Positions 11,725 through 21,000 of a stretch of DNA of 37,955 bases are shown here, one piece after another. How positions within the stretch are numbered: the first letter of the stretch is position 1; every line of letters starts with the position of its first letter. The position numbers were made by a program, and so were the translations under genes. The stretch is from a virus. The notes under the pieces were generated by a model. The model ran no database searches and was not told the origin of the DNA. It worked only from the letters and a program-made list of their open reading frames with translations. The stretch is from positions 1 to 37,955 of the IMG/VR virus record IMGVR_UViG_3300043640_000123, one strand, 5' to 3'.

Positions 11725-12762
11725 TCAGCTCTCCTGACTCAACATGCGAACCCAGGCCTTGGCGACCCGGACCGTACCGGCTCCGTTGTGCTGGAGCTGG
11801 AGCCGGAGCTTACGACCCTCCTGGACGGCACCGATGGAGGCGTGCGTGATGACCACCGTGCCGTCCCCGTCCGGGAGGACGAGGGTGGGCCGCCACTGGG
11901 TGTATTCCAGGACCACGCCGGGGCTCGTCCCGGCCTGGACCTCCACCACGCGCGTGAGCACGCGGTCCCCCGCGATCACGCCGGACAGGACCAGTTCCGC
12001 GTCCAGGGAGTACTTGGCCGGGCCGTCCAGGAACGAGGGGTTGGCACCCGTGTTGACGTGGCCGCCAGTGGGGTCCGCGAACTCATGATCGAACGCGACG
12101 TCCACGGGCTCGTTCGCGGGGACTACCGGGGACGGGCCGCCGGTCAGTCCAAGGCTCGTGTAATCCATGGGTACCTCCGTGGGGGTGGTGGGGGGAGTTA
12201 CCGGCGGCGGGGTGACCGGCGGCGGGGTGGTGGGGCCTCCGGCGGGACGAGGCGCTCCGGCCTGGACCCACGCGTACAGTTTGTCTCCCGGGCAATCCGT
12301 AGCGTATCCGTCACGATGGCCCTTGATCTGCGTTCCCACACCCTTGGCGCGGAGCCACTCGATCACGTCCCGGATACCGGACTTCATGGCATCGGAGGGG
12401 GTCACGACTCCCGACGTGCCCACGAGGCCCAGGATCGCGTAATGGCCTGAATTGAGCCCGGCCCCGTTGGCGGCGGGGAGCTTCCCGAACCCCCGGCCTA
12501 CGAACGCGTAGCCGTGCATACAGACCACGAACGAATATCCGATGTCGCTCCAGCCGTTCCCGTCCATGTGCCCGTTCTGGACGGACCGGACTCGATCATC
12601 ACACTTGGTGTGATCGTTGATCATCGCGGAGTTCTCCGCGCCACCCGTGTAATGGATCTTGACGCCCTTGACGTTCCCAGCGGAGGGCATGGCCGCGAGA
12701 GCCTGTGAGGCACTCCTAGCCCCCCAACCCCCGGAACCGGTCCGCTCTACCCACTTAACCAT
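11725..12762 (-). CDS. Endolysin: N-acetylmuramoyl-L-alanine amidase with C-terminal wall-binding-type domain
   Basis: 345 residues from ATG 12762 (ACAGGAGGCACAC upstream; the longer frame from 12786 has no such site). Residues 1-170 are a PGRP/amidase-2 domain: IHYTG (H37), GYSF (Y76), and KGHRDGYATDCPG (H149, C157) supply the zinc ligands and catalytic Tyr. A Pro/Thr linker (about 175-198) leads to a beta-rich C-terminal domain of about 145 residues, probably wall-carbohydrate binding. The enzyme cuts the amide bond between N-acetylmuramic acid and the stem peptide. There is no signal peptide, so release depends on a holin. It overlaps the upstream membrane protein gene by 8 bp. Confidence 0.92.
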   Translation of the reverse strand: MVKWVERTGSGGWGARSASQALAAMPSAGNVKGVKIHYTGGAENSAMINDHTKCDDRVRSVQNGHMDGNGWSDIGYSFVVCMHGYAFVGRGFGKLPAANGAGLNSGHYAILGLVGTSGVVTPSDAMKSGIRDVIEWLRAKGVGTQIKGHRDGYATDCPGDKLYAWVQAGAPRPAGGPTTPPPVTPPPVTPPTTPTEVPMDYTSLGLTGGPSPVVPANEPVDVAFDHEFADPTGGHVNTGANPSFLDGPAKYSLDAELVLSGVIAGDRVLTRVVEVQAGTSPGVVLEYTQWRPTLVLPDGDGTVVITHASIGAVQEGRKLRLQLQHNGAGTVRVAKAWVRMLSQES

Positions 12763-13081
12763 GTGTGCCTCCTGTGGCCTTCTCAAGCTCTGCCACGCGG
12801 TTCTCCAGCGCGACGCGGAGCTTACGCTCCTGATTCAGCTCTGCCTCCAGGCTCCGCCGCCTGGACCGTTCCTCCTCCAGCTCTTGGCGCACCCCGTTGA
12901 GGTCATTTCGGAGTAGCGCGTTGCTCTCCTTCCACGTGGCGAAATCGAACTGTCGTTCTTCCATCCGGCCGGTCTGGCGGTTGCGGATGTAGCTCACGAT
13001 CGCGGTAACAATGCCGCCGCCCATGAGGGCCGCGATGACCATTCCGATCGTCTGGAGCAATTGGGGGGTCATGGGGGTCAC
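12755..13081 (-). CDS. Membrane-anchored coiled-coil protein of the lysis cassette
   Basis: 108 residues from GTG 13081 (GTGA overlap with the upstream gene, AGGGGGG 7 bases before); ATG 13072 is the alternative. One N-terminal membrane helix (TIGMVIAALMGGGIVTAIVSYI), then RNRQTGRMEERQ and a long coiled coil to the end. This layout, directly before the endolysin and overlapping it, is common in actinophage lysis cassettes, where such proteins are annotated as holin-like. It could be a holin accessory or an envelope-spanning factor. Confidence 0.75.
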   Translation of the reverse strand: MTPMTPQLLQTIGMVIAALMGGGIVTAIVSYIRNRQTGRMEERQFDFATWKESNALLRNDLNGVRQELEEERSRRRSLEAELNQERKLRVALENRVAELEKATGGTHG

Positions 13082-13515
13082 AGGGAGTCCCCCCTGTGAC
13101 GTGCCATGTAATCCACCCGGCGGAGCCACGTCCCGAACGAGATCACGAGGTACGCCGTGGCGGCCAGGACTCCGGTCCAGCCAGAGAAAAGGATCAAGAC
13201 CGCCGCGTACGTCAGACAGGTGATGGAGACCAGATGGAGACCCAGGAGGAGGATGGGCATCCTCGTGAGGATCAGGATCCCATTGGTCTCCCTGACACTC
13301 GTGAGGCCCACGAGCCAGGCCAGGCACCCGATGAACAGGGCCACGGCCCAGAGCTTGGGGCCCCACCAGGGGAGGACGTCCAGGGCGTTGGACTGGGCCA
13401 CGCCTACCACGGCGGCCAGGGACGAGGGCAGACCCAGGAACACGAACATCACGTCAAGCGGGCTTACCCGGACCCACTTGGGGAGTTTTCGGACTATGCG
13501 GCCTGACAGGCTCAT
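13078..13515 (-). CDS. Four-helix membrane protein, holin candidate
   Basis: 145 residues, ATG 13515. Four hydrophobic segments (MFVFLGLPSSLAAVVGVA; LWAVALFIGCLAWLVGL; ILLLGLHLVSITCLTYAAV; TGVLAATAYLVISF), basic at both ends (GRIVRKLPKWVR; RRVDYMARHR). It is coupled by GTGA overlap to the next lysis-cassette gene. Four-helix topology is like some phage holin and anti-holin genes. With the genes at 12755 and 10688 there are three holin-like candidates; which one forms the lesion cannot be decided here. Confidence 0.7.
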   Translation of the reverse strand: MSLSGRIVRKLPKWVRVSPLDVMFVFLGLPSSLAAVVGVAQSNALDVLPWWGPKLWAVALFIGCLAWLVGLTSVRETNGILILTRMPILLLGLHLVSITCLTYAAVLILFSGWTGVLAATAYLVISFGTWLRRVDYMARHRGDSL

Positions 13516-13564
13516 AGGTCCTCATTCCGGGCCGGAGGTGGGGGAGGGTGGACAGACCCGGCCC

Positions 13565-14344
13565 TTACAGGTTGGTGATCGTAGTGGCAAGTCCCAGATC
13601 TTCAATCACACCGATGAACGAAATGTCCTCCACCCGGGTCCAGACGTTCCCGGTCACGGAGCCGAACCGGTACATGGACAGGTTCACGTTCGCGATCGTG
13701 GCGGTGGACGGGGCCTCCCATAGGAACTGGACCGTGATGTTCTGGTACAGGCCGGAGGCATCGGTGTTACGGAAGATCGGTTCCTGGGTGCCCAGCTGGG
13801 TCCCGCCCACCGTGCCGTTCCAGAGCGCGTACCGGATCCTGTTGTTGAGGGTGGAGCCCGCCATGCCCACCTGGAACACGGCGCGGTAGCCGTGGCCAGC
13901 GATCACGGGGACGTTCTGGATGTTGGCCCCCGTGATGTTGGTGGGGGATGTGGAGGCGGAGAGGGTGTCCACGGCGGTACCCACGTACACCTTGCCCTTG
14001 ACCACCCGGGAGACGGCCAGCCCGCGCGCGTTCACGTCCCCCGTGGCGGTCACGGTCCCGCCGGTCACGGTCCCTCCGGCGGTGATCCCTCCCGTGGCAT
14101 CTATTGAGCCGGTTACGTGGAGGTCCCCGTCATCATCCCAGGTACCGACCTTGCCCAGCTGGGTCCAGACCCCTCCGTACCAGACCCGGAACGTCCCGGT
14201 GTCCGTCTCGAATATGGGCATGCCCTCCACGGGAGTCGGGGGCCGGGCCGTGCTCACGCACCCAATGACCACCTGGTTCATCAGGTATTTCTGGAGGACC
14301 TCCGCCGTGGGTACCTGGCCGGATGGGAAGATGCGATACGACAC
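13565..14344 (-). CDS. Minor tail / fibre protein (receptor-binding candidate)
   Basis: 259 residues, GTG 14344 behind AAGGAGCTCCGTC. Residues 1-65 match the N-terminus of the protein at 14901-15530 (MNQVVIGCVST..PPTPVEGMPIFETDT...), a likely virion-attachment module. Residues about 75-115 are a repetitive beta region (TGSIDATGGITAGGTVTGG) resembling a trimeric beta-helix stem. The C-terminal 140 residues are a beta-sandwich (GYRAVFQVGMAG; NITVQFLWEAP), a plausible receptor-binding head. Confidence 0.75.
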   Translation of the reverse strand: MSYRIFPSGQVPTAEVLQKYLMNQVVIGCVSTARPPTPVEGMPIFETDTGTFRVWYGGVWTQLGKVGTWDDDGDLHVTGSIDATGGITAGGTVTGGTVTATGDVNARGLAVSRVVKGKVYVGTAVDTLSASTSPTNITGANIQNVPVIAGHGYRAVFQVGMAGSTLNNRIRYALWNGTVGGTQLGTQEPIFRNTDASGLYQNITVQFLWEAPSTATIANVNLSMYRFGSVTGNVWTRVEDISFIGVIEDLGLATTITNL

Positions 14345-14366
14345 GACGGAGCTCCTTACTTGATCG

Positions 14367-14621
14367 TTATTCGGCGGTCACGATCTGGTCCACGCGGTAC
14401 ACGCGGCTGGCCTCGATCACGGTCAGGCCGGGGACCGCGTTGATCCCGTCCAGGATCCGCTGGAACAGGACCTCCGCCTCCTCCACGGTCGCGTCATTGT
14501 TGCCGAACTGGCCCGTGGTGAGCTGGAGCCGGGGGACGTACTCCCCGCCGCCGTTCGAGTCCGTCACGGTGAACGTGCCCACGGAGGTGGAGGGGTTCAG
14601 TTCGGGAGTCTCGTATGCCAT
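14367..14621 (-). CDS. Hypothetical 84-aa protein, paralogue of 14635-14883
   Basis: ATG 14621 behind AAGGAGAGCACC. It aligns along its length with the neighbouring 82-aa product: (T)VTDSNGGGxYxP, then EEAEVLFQRILDGINA / EDAETLFQKIVTVLDG, and a final A-R-Y/V motif. A tandem duplication that diverged. It sits between two fibre-like genes, so may be a small tail-tip or fibre accessory protein. Confidence 0.7.
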   Translation of the reverse strand: MAYETPELNPSTSVGTFTVTDSNGGGEYVPRLQLTTGQFGNNDATVEEAEVLFQRILDGINAVPGLTVIEASRVYRVDQIVTAE

Positions 14622-14634
14622 GGTGCTCTCCTTG

Positions 14635-14883
14635 CTACGGGGTGACGTCCTGGGCCGTGGGATAGCGACGGCCCGCGCTGACGATCTCCAGATCTGCATG
14701 TCCGTCCAGAACCGTGACGATCTTCTGGAACAGGGTCTCCGCGTCCTCTATCGCGAACTCCCCCAGGCCGTTGTCAGAGACCCAATCGAACTGGGGGTAG
14801 TACGGTCCCGGGCCAGACGTGTCCCGGACGGTCATGGCCCAGACAGAGCTGTTCGGCTCGTTCACTGGGGTCTGGTACGTCAT
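14635..14883 (-). CDS. Hypothetical 82-aa protein, paralogue of 14367-14621
   Basis: ATG 14883 behind AAGGAGAGCACCGT. Begins MTYQTP (compare MAYETP), has the MTVRDTSGPGPYYPQFDW strand region and EDAETLFQKIVTVLDG helix. See the paralogue for the shared features. Both are translated from their own good ribosome-binding sites. Confidence 0.7.
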   Translation of the reverse strand: MTYQTPVNEPNSSVWAMTVRDTSGPGPYYPQFDWVSDNGLGEFAIEDAETLFQKIVTVLDGHADLEIVSAGRRYPTAQDVTP

Positions 14884-14900
14884 ACGGTGCTCTCCTTGAT

Positions 14901-15530
14901 CTAGGACGGCCCGACTCTACGGGCCTGGAGGAACGGCGTGGTCTGAACCACGTTGAGGGCCAGCGTGGAGCCGGAGTTCTGATACAGCGCAACCTCGAAA
15001 TAGTCCCCGGCGGCGGCCACAATCTCGCGACTGTAGAACACCCGGGAGTCCTGGCCGGAGCCCGCGTTCGTGGTGATGGAGCGGCCCACGATCCCGCCGT
15101 TCTTCATGAGGGCCACCTGTCGAGTCCCGTTGCCGTTCATGGCATATTCCACCGTGGACGACACGCGGTAGAGGCCGCCCATGCCGGAGGGGACCGTGAG
15201 CCTGGACGGGTTCACGCCGGAGGACCACATGGTCCGGTAGTTGTAGTTCGATGCCTGCCACGTCACGGTGGTCTGGGTGGAGTCCGTGATGTTCTGGGCC
15301 GTGGTCCGGGTGACCTCCGCGCGCGGCGGGTTCAGCATGAAGACCTCTTGCCAGGTGGACCCGTCATAGCCCCGGTAGGTGTCCGTGTCCGTCTCGTAGA
15401 TGAACATCCCCTCCACGGGGGTACCGGGCCGGGTGCCGGACGTGCACGCGATCACGGATTGTTTCATCAGGAGGTTGTTCACGTCGGCGGAGGCCAGAAC
15501 CTCCTCCGTGACCCAGGTCTTATTACCCAT
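14901..15530 (-). CDS. Minor tail / fibre protein with C1q-like head
   Basis: 209 residues, ATG 15530 behind AAGGAGATCAGC. Residues 1-65 share the attachment module of the 13565-14344 product (TPVEGMFIYETDTDTYRGYDGSTW). The C-terminal 140 residues have the jelly-roll pattern of phage C1q/TNF-like domains: GLYRVSSTVEYAMNGNGTR, ALMKNGGIVG, YFEVALYQNSGSTLAL. Such domains bind receptors as trimers. It may be part of the adsorption apparatus with its paralogue. Confidence 0.75.
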   Translation of the reverse strand: MGNKTWVTEEVLASADVNNLLMKQSVIACTSGTRPGTPVEGMFIYETDTDTYRGYDGSTWQEVFMLNPPRAEVTRTTAQNITDSTQTTVTWQASNYNYRTMWSSGVNPSRLTVPSGMGGLYRVSSTVEYAMNGNGTRQVALMKNGGIVGRSITTNAGSGQDSRVFYSREIVAAAGDYFEVALYQNSGSTLALNVVQTTPFLQARRVGPS

Positions 15531-15540
15531 GCTGATCTCC

Positions 15541-18006
15541 TTAGAAGGGGGTCACGTCGGAGTACTTGGTGGCGCTCTGGAGCGTGAACACGGTGTCCCA
15601 TTTGACCTGTCCGATGTCGTGGGCCACCCCACGAATGATCACGTCCCGGATGATCGGGAGCCCGCCGCCGGGGGGACGGCGGATGATCCTAACCATGTCT
15701 CCGATGCGCAGAGACAGGACCGCCGGGAACAGGCGATACGGGTCCTTGTACGCGTTGATCGTCAAGGAGTCGAACCGGAGCTCTGGATCCTTGGACATGG
15801 CCAGGATCATGTTCGCGTGGTCCAGGACCTCCGCGTCCGTGGTCAGGAGGAGGTCCGATCGGGAGAACGGCCTTGTGAGGTTGCGGACCCGGGAGGGAGC
15901 GCTCTGGACGCTCTGGACCTCCCCTCCCACCATGGCCTCCTCCACGAGGTTGTATAGCTGGGTGTCGTCATAGGCCACGGCCAGGTCTGCCCATGGGAGC
16001 TCCTGGGGGTTGTCCGTGTCGTCGCCAAAGATCCACTGTGGGACCGTGGAGCGCTCCTCCTCCAGGACCGCGTTCCGCCGCCGGAACACGACCTTGCCAG
16101 AGCTGTCCATGTAGAGCTCTCCCAGCTCACTCTCCACGGCCTGTTGAAGCTCCCCCAGGGAGTCCCCGTCATGGGTCGTCCCCTGGAGCACGGAGTCCCC
16201 CGCGTCCACGAGGCGCTCCTCCTCCGGCCAGCCCACGAGGTCCAGGACCCGGTGTACGCGCTGGCCCGTGTCCTCCCCGGCTCCCACCACCGTGTCTTGG
16301 GCCACGCGCGTGAAGTTCGTGAAGTACTTGAACGCGTCGCTACACGGGGTTGTGGTCTCACTCCACAGGGGCCCGTTCTCCATGGACCACTTGACCTCCC
16401 AGTAGTCCACGAACCCACGGAACATCGGGAACCTCGTCCGGCCCATGGTGAACCGCTCCGGTTTGGCGGCGGTGACCACCTGGACCGCGTCCACGTAGGC
16501 CACCGTGGCGGCGGCCCCCAGGGTGTTGTTCGTGGTGAACGAGATCTGGACCGCGCGGAGCTGGCCGCCGGTCACGGTGGTGGTGTAGCGGATCCGCCGC
16601 CACCGATCCGCCGTGTCCGGCTTAGCCAGGTTCCCGGTCACGATCCCGGCGTCCCCCGTGGGGTCAGAGATCGTGATCCCGGTCACGGCGGAGTACGCGC
16701 TGGCCGGGACGTACACCCACGCGGAGACCGTGACCGGCTGGCCGGAGGGTGAGGAGAAATAGGCCCCGGAGCTCATGACCATGCCGAACGTGGAGCCGGA
16801 GCTCTTGGCCAGTTTGGCGGAGTATCCGCCTAGATAGGCCCGGTCATGGGAGGAGGTCAGGGTGGTCCCGGCCACGGCGCTCCAGCCGGTCAGGGACCCG
16901 CCGCCGTTCCCGCCAAGGGTCTGGAACATGGAGTTGGCCACGAGGTTGGCCTCTGTCCCCCAGGTCCCGAACAGGCGCGCGGCCCTCATGGGCGTGATCT
17001 GGGTCTCCCCGGCCCCGATCGCCACCAGGGGCCGCGTGAACAGCGCTCCCGTGGTGTAGCCGTTCGACTGGATATCGATCCGCTCCGTGAAGCCCACGGC
17101 CTCGTCCGTGCGTTGCCAGGAGGCCCCGCCTCCGCCGCCGGACCCGGCCACCCAGCGGAGCTCAAAGTCATCCGTTCCCGCCGGGGTCAGGGACGGGGTG
17201 GCGAACACGGCCAGGTGGTCATTGCTCATCTGTGCGATCAAGGGTGTGGCCGTGGCGTCCGCGAACCGCACACACGCAATGGCCACGGTGGAGTCCGCGA
17301 ACCCATGCTGTGTGAAGTCGAACGCGCCAACGGTGGACAGGGCCACGTCTGTGGCCGTGGCCCTCTTCCACCAGACCTTGGTCTTGACGCTCGTCATGCC
17401 CGCGCTGGAGCGGGTCCCCAGGGACAGCCACGTGGTTCCGCCGGTAGGCGTGCCCATGTCGCTCAAGGAGCCGTAGTCCGCTGTCTGGAACGCCACCAGG
17501 ATGTGACCGGCGGCCAGCCCGGCGGGCTTGTCCACCTCGATCAGCGGGCCGCCGTCTGCCTTGGAGGACCAGGACAGGATGTCCGCCGGGCCGGTGCTCG
17601 CGTCGCTCTTGATCAGGACCGTGAACCCGTGGCCGGTGTCCTGGGTCCGGTTGCATCGGAAGTTCCACACGCCGGAGGTGGGGATCCCGCTCCCGATCAC
17701 GTACGGCCCGTCCAGGTTGGTCGGGTCGAACCGGCGGTCCTCGTTCCGGAGGGTCATGACCGCGTTCCCGGTCTCGTACCGGACCAGGGGGCCGTCCAGC
17801 CGCGTGGCCCCCCGGTTCACCTGGACCGCCGACAGGAAATCACTGATCGGCTCGAACAGCTCCCCACCCACGGCGGAGTTCCCCGGGGCCAGCTTGCCCA
17901 CGTCCAGCTTGCCCCGGACCGGATCGTCCAGGGTGAGGTACTGGCCTGAATTGCTGCCCGACGTGAACGCAATCTCCGCGTCCACGCGGGGGAGGGGATA
18001 AGTCAC
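15541..18006 (-). CDS. Large minor tail protein (tail-tip/hub class) with inserted beta-sandwich domains
   Basis: 821 residues; GTG 18006 in a GTGA overlap with the tape-measure gene. The opening (DAEIAFTSG to RGATRLDGPLVRYETGNAVMTLRNEDRRFDPTN when read in parts) and the C-terminal part (LGELQQAVESELGELYMD; VFRRRNA; LSLRIGDMVRIIRRPP) are typical of the actinophage protein that follows tape measure and forms the distal tail or hub. Between them are a domain of about 200 residues also seen in the 24200-25957 protein (AGHILVAF, PPxG/TxxER and related steps) and a carbohydrate-binding-module-like segment (about 350-500). Cell-surface contact is likely. Confidence 0.82.
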   Translation of the reverse strand: MTYPLPRVDAEIAFTSGSNSGQYLTLDDPVRGKLDVGKLAPGNSAVGGELFEPISDFLSAVQVNRGATRLDGPLVRYETGNAVMTLRNEDRRFDPTNLDGPYVIGSGIPTSGVWNFRCNRTQDTGHGFTVLIKSDASTGPADILSWSSKADGGPLIEVDKPAGLAAGHILVAFQTADYGSLSDMGTPTGGTTWLSLGTRSSAGMTSVKTKVWWKRATATDVALSTVGAFDFTQHGFADSTVAIACVRFADATATPLIAQMSNDHLAVFATPSLTPAGTDDFELRWVAGSGGGGGASWQRTDEAVGFTERIDIQSNGYTTGALFTRPLVAIGAGETQITPMRAARLFGTWGTEANLVANSMFQTLGGNGGGSLTGWSAVAGTTLTSSHDRAYLGGYSAKLAKSSGSTFGMVMSSGAYFSSPSGQPVTVSAWVYVPASAYSAVTGITISDPTGDAGIVTGNLAKPDTADRWRRIRYTTTVTGGQLRAVQISFTTNNTLGAAATVAYVDAVQVVTAAKPERFTMGRTRFPMFRGFVDYWEVKWSMENGPLWSETTTPCSDAFKYFTNFTRVAQDTVVGAGEDTGQRVHRVLDLVGWPEEERLVDAGDSVLQGTTHDGDSLGELQQAVESELGELYMDSSGKVVFRRRNAVLEEERSTVPQWIFGDDTDNPQELPWADLAVAYDDTQLYNLVEEAMVGGEVQSVQSAPSRVRNLTRPFSRSDLLLTTDAEVLDHANMILAMSKDPELRFDSLTINAYKDPYRLFPAVLSLRIGDMVRIIRRPPGGGLPIIRDVIIRGVAHDIGQVKWDTVFTLQSATKYSDVTPF

Positions 18007-21000
18007 GGGTTACCTCTCCAGCGGGTTCCGTTGTTCTTCTCGTACTCCTTGATCGCGGCCACGATCGCGCGGCCCACCTCCGCCGGGGACTGGCCCACGG
18101 CCACGGGGGCCGTGATGTGGTAGGTGTTCCCGCCGCCTCCGGCGTTGGCCATGACCCGGAGCATGTCCGCCGTGAACACACCCTCCGTCTTCCCGGTCCC
18201 GTTCCAGATCGGGGGGTTCCAGCCGGGCCGGATGCTGCCTCCCTCGTCCATGACGGACGAGGCGGTCACGCCCTTGGGCCAGCCCCACCACGGGGTGGGC
18301 CTCATGGGGACCTCACGGACGAACCCTCCCGTGAACGGCGCTTCAATGATCTTCCCGGGTGCGCTCATGAGGTAGGTGTGGCCGGGGTGGGGCTGGCCCA
18401 CCGCTCCAGGCCGGGGAGTGGAGATCTGGTCAAGGATCCCCTTCTGGGCATAGGTGGTCCCGCCAATGGATCTCCCGATGGCCTTGTACCACGCGTACTC
18501 CGTGAGGCCGGAACAGTCGAACCCCCGGGTGTTCGCGCCTCGTCCGATACCTGTGGAGGGACCGCCGGGGCCGCCGCCTCCCCAGGAGTAGGGGACACCG
18601 ATCTGGGAGCGCGCGGCGGCCACCACCTTCCCGCCGCCTCCGCCTCCCAGCTGGCTCTCCAGGGGCTTGAACTTGGCCAGGACCCCATTGACGATCTTGT
18701 CCACGCCGGAGGCCAGGAGGCCACCGATCCCCGTGGAGCCAAGGCCCGCGTGGGCCAGGTTCTTGATGGGGGACAAGGCCGCATTGGCCGCCTTGTAAAA
18801 GCCATTCATGAAAAAGTCCTTGCCCTTTTTAATGAATGACGAGACCCACCCGACAATGCCGCCCTCCGCATATCCGGGAATGCCCATTCCTCCGGGGTCT
18901 CCCGCATATCCGGATTCCTTGAGGATGTTTTTGTTCTTCCCGAACTTGTTCACGTAGTCGATCAGGCCCGCGTTTCTCTTGGTGCTGGCCGCGTTGACCA
19001 CGTACTCTCCGCGCGACGCGCGCATGAGGACATCATCCGCCGTGCCGTGCGTGCCCTGGGTGATCGGGCCGCCAGTTGCGAACCCCTTGATCTCCGGGAG
19101 CTCCCCGCCAATGCCGACCTTGCCAGACACCCAGTTCCAGAGCTTGCGGATTCCGTTGTTATAGATCGTGTTCACGACAAAGGAAACCGGCTTCTTGGCC
19201 ACGGCCTCCAGCTTGTTCCAGAACGTTCCCACGGCGGCCACGCCGGTTTTGAATCCGGCGGGGATCGTGACCGTGATAAAGCTCTTGAGCTTTTCCAGGA
19301 CGGACTTGACCTTGGTCCACCCGCCGTTGATCACGCCGTAGACCGTGTTCCAGATCGCGGTCACGGAATTCTTAAACGACGTCCAGCCGTTCGGGAGCGT
19401 GACCGTGATCCACGTCTTAAGCATGTTGAACACGGACTGGATCTTGGACCATGCGGCCTGGATGAATTTCTGGACCGCCGCCCATACCGCGTCAACGATC
19501 TTGCGGAATGTCTCGTTTTTCTGATACGCCAGGACCACCGCGCCAATGAGCAGACCCACGGCGGTGATGATCAAACCGACCGGTCCCGTGGCGAACTTGA
19601 CCGCCACACCCACCGCGCGGATCCCGATCGCCAGGGCCTTGGAGGCCACGTTCCCCACGACCTGGGCCCCGGTCAGGAGTCCTTGCTTGAGTGCGGCCCC
19701 GGCGGTGGCCAGCGCTACCTTGCCGTGCTCGATCGCCAGTCTCGCGTTCGTCGCGACGAATGAGGCCGTGGTGGAGATCCCGGACGCGATGTGACCGCCG
19801 AACGTGCGGACAGCCGCTCCGGCCTTGGCCGCCGCTCCGGCGTTCTCCGCCAGTCTGGCGGAGCCACCAATCAGGCCTTGGCCGAACTTGAAGACCGCCG
19901 CCGTGGTGCCCACCACTCCCACGGTCACGCCCTTGACGACTCCCAGGAGGCCGGAGAGTTTCCCGGCCAGCGCGACTCCCACCACACTGAACGCCAAGAT
20001 CTGGACCACCACTCCCCGGACCTCCGGGGACAGGCCGGTCATGATCTTCATGATGGCACCCAGCGGGCCCAGGAAGATCGGGAGGACCCCCACCACCGCG
20101 CGGAGGATTTCCAGGAGGAGGGAGAACGATTCGTTGAGGCGCTCCTGTCCGCCCACGGAGTTGGCCCACTTGTCCATCTTGGCCGTGATCTCTTCAAGGG
20201 TGTTCAAGACCCCGTCTCCGCTGGGCTTGACCCCCTTGAACATGCCCAGGAGGAACCCGCCGACGTTCCCGGCTATTGAGCCCAGTTTCCCCAGGATGAT
20301 CCGCGCGTTGGCGGCCCAGACACCCAGCTTGACCGCGCCGTCAGCGGACGAGGCGAACGCGGCCCCGGCCTTGATGCCGTTGATCGCCCACTTGGCGAAC
20401 GCCTCCGCCAGGGGGAGCCCGATCACCACGAGGGAGGCGATGCCCTTGAGGACGGGCTGTACGGCCTTGGCCGCGTGATCCAGGACGGTCTTGGTGGTCT
20501 TGAAGACCGCGTTAAGAGCCCCCTTGGCCACAGGGGTTTGGCCGAACTTGAACAGCTCCTTGGCCCCCGTGTTGAACGATCCAGCAACCCCCACCATGCC
20601 CGCCTTGAGGGACGGCATGAGGTTTGCGGCCAGGGGCTTGATCTCCTTGGACAGGCCGTCGAACAGAGCGTCCTGGACCGCTACGCGGATCTTGGACTGG
20701 GCCCCCACGATCCCCTCTGTGGCCATGACGAATTTCTTGGCCTGGGGGGAGAGGACCTGGAGGGCCTTGTCCAGCTTCTCTGAGTTGCCCTCCGCCAGGG
20801 CCCCCATGGCGTCGCTCACGCCAATGAGTCCGACCTTGAGCGTCCCCGTGGCGGCCTGTGCCACGGCCAGCGCTCCGGGGAGGGCCACGAGGGCACCCAC
20901 CGCCGGGAGGATCGCGGCGGTCAGGGACGAGGCGGCCCCGGCGGCGGCCCCGATCCCCATCCCGATCGCGACGCCCTTATTGATCTTTGAAAATCCCTTG

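Noticed and set aside
12763-12786. Longer endolysin start
   Set aside because: The perfect AGGAGG lies directly before ATG 12762; the extension has no ribosome-binding site.
16846-17949. 367-aa plus-strand frame inside the minor tail gene
   Set aside because: Antisense shadow rich in Gly/Pro/His; the minus frame is continuous and matches tail proteins.
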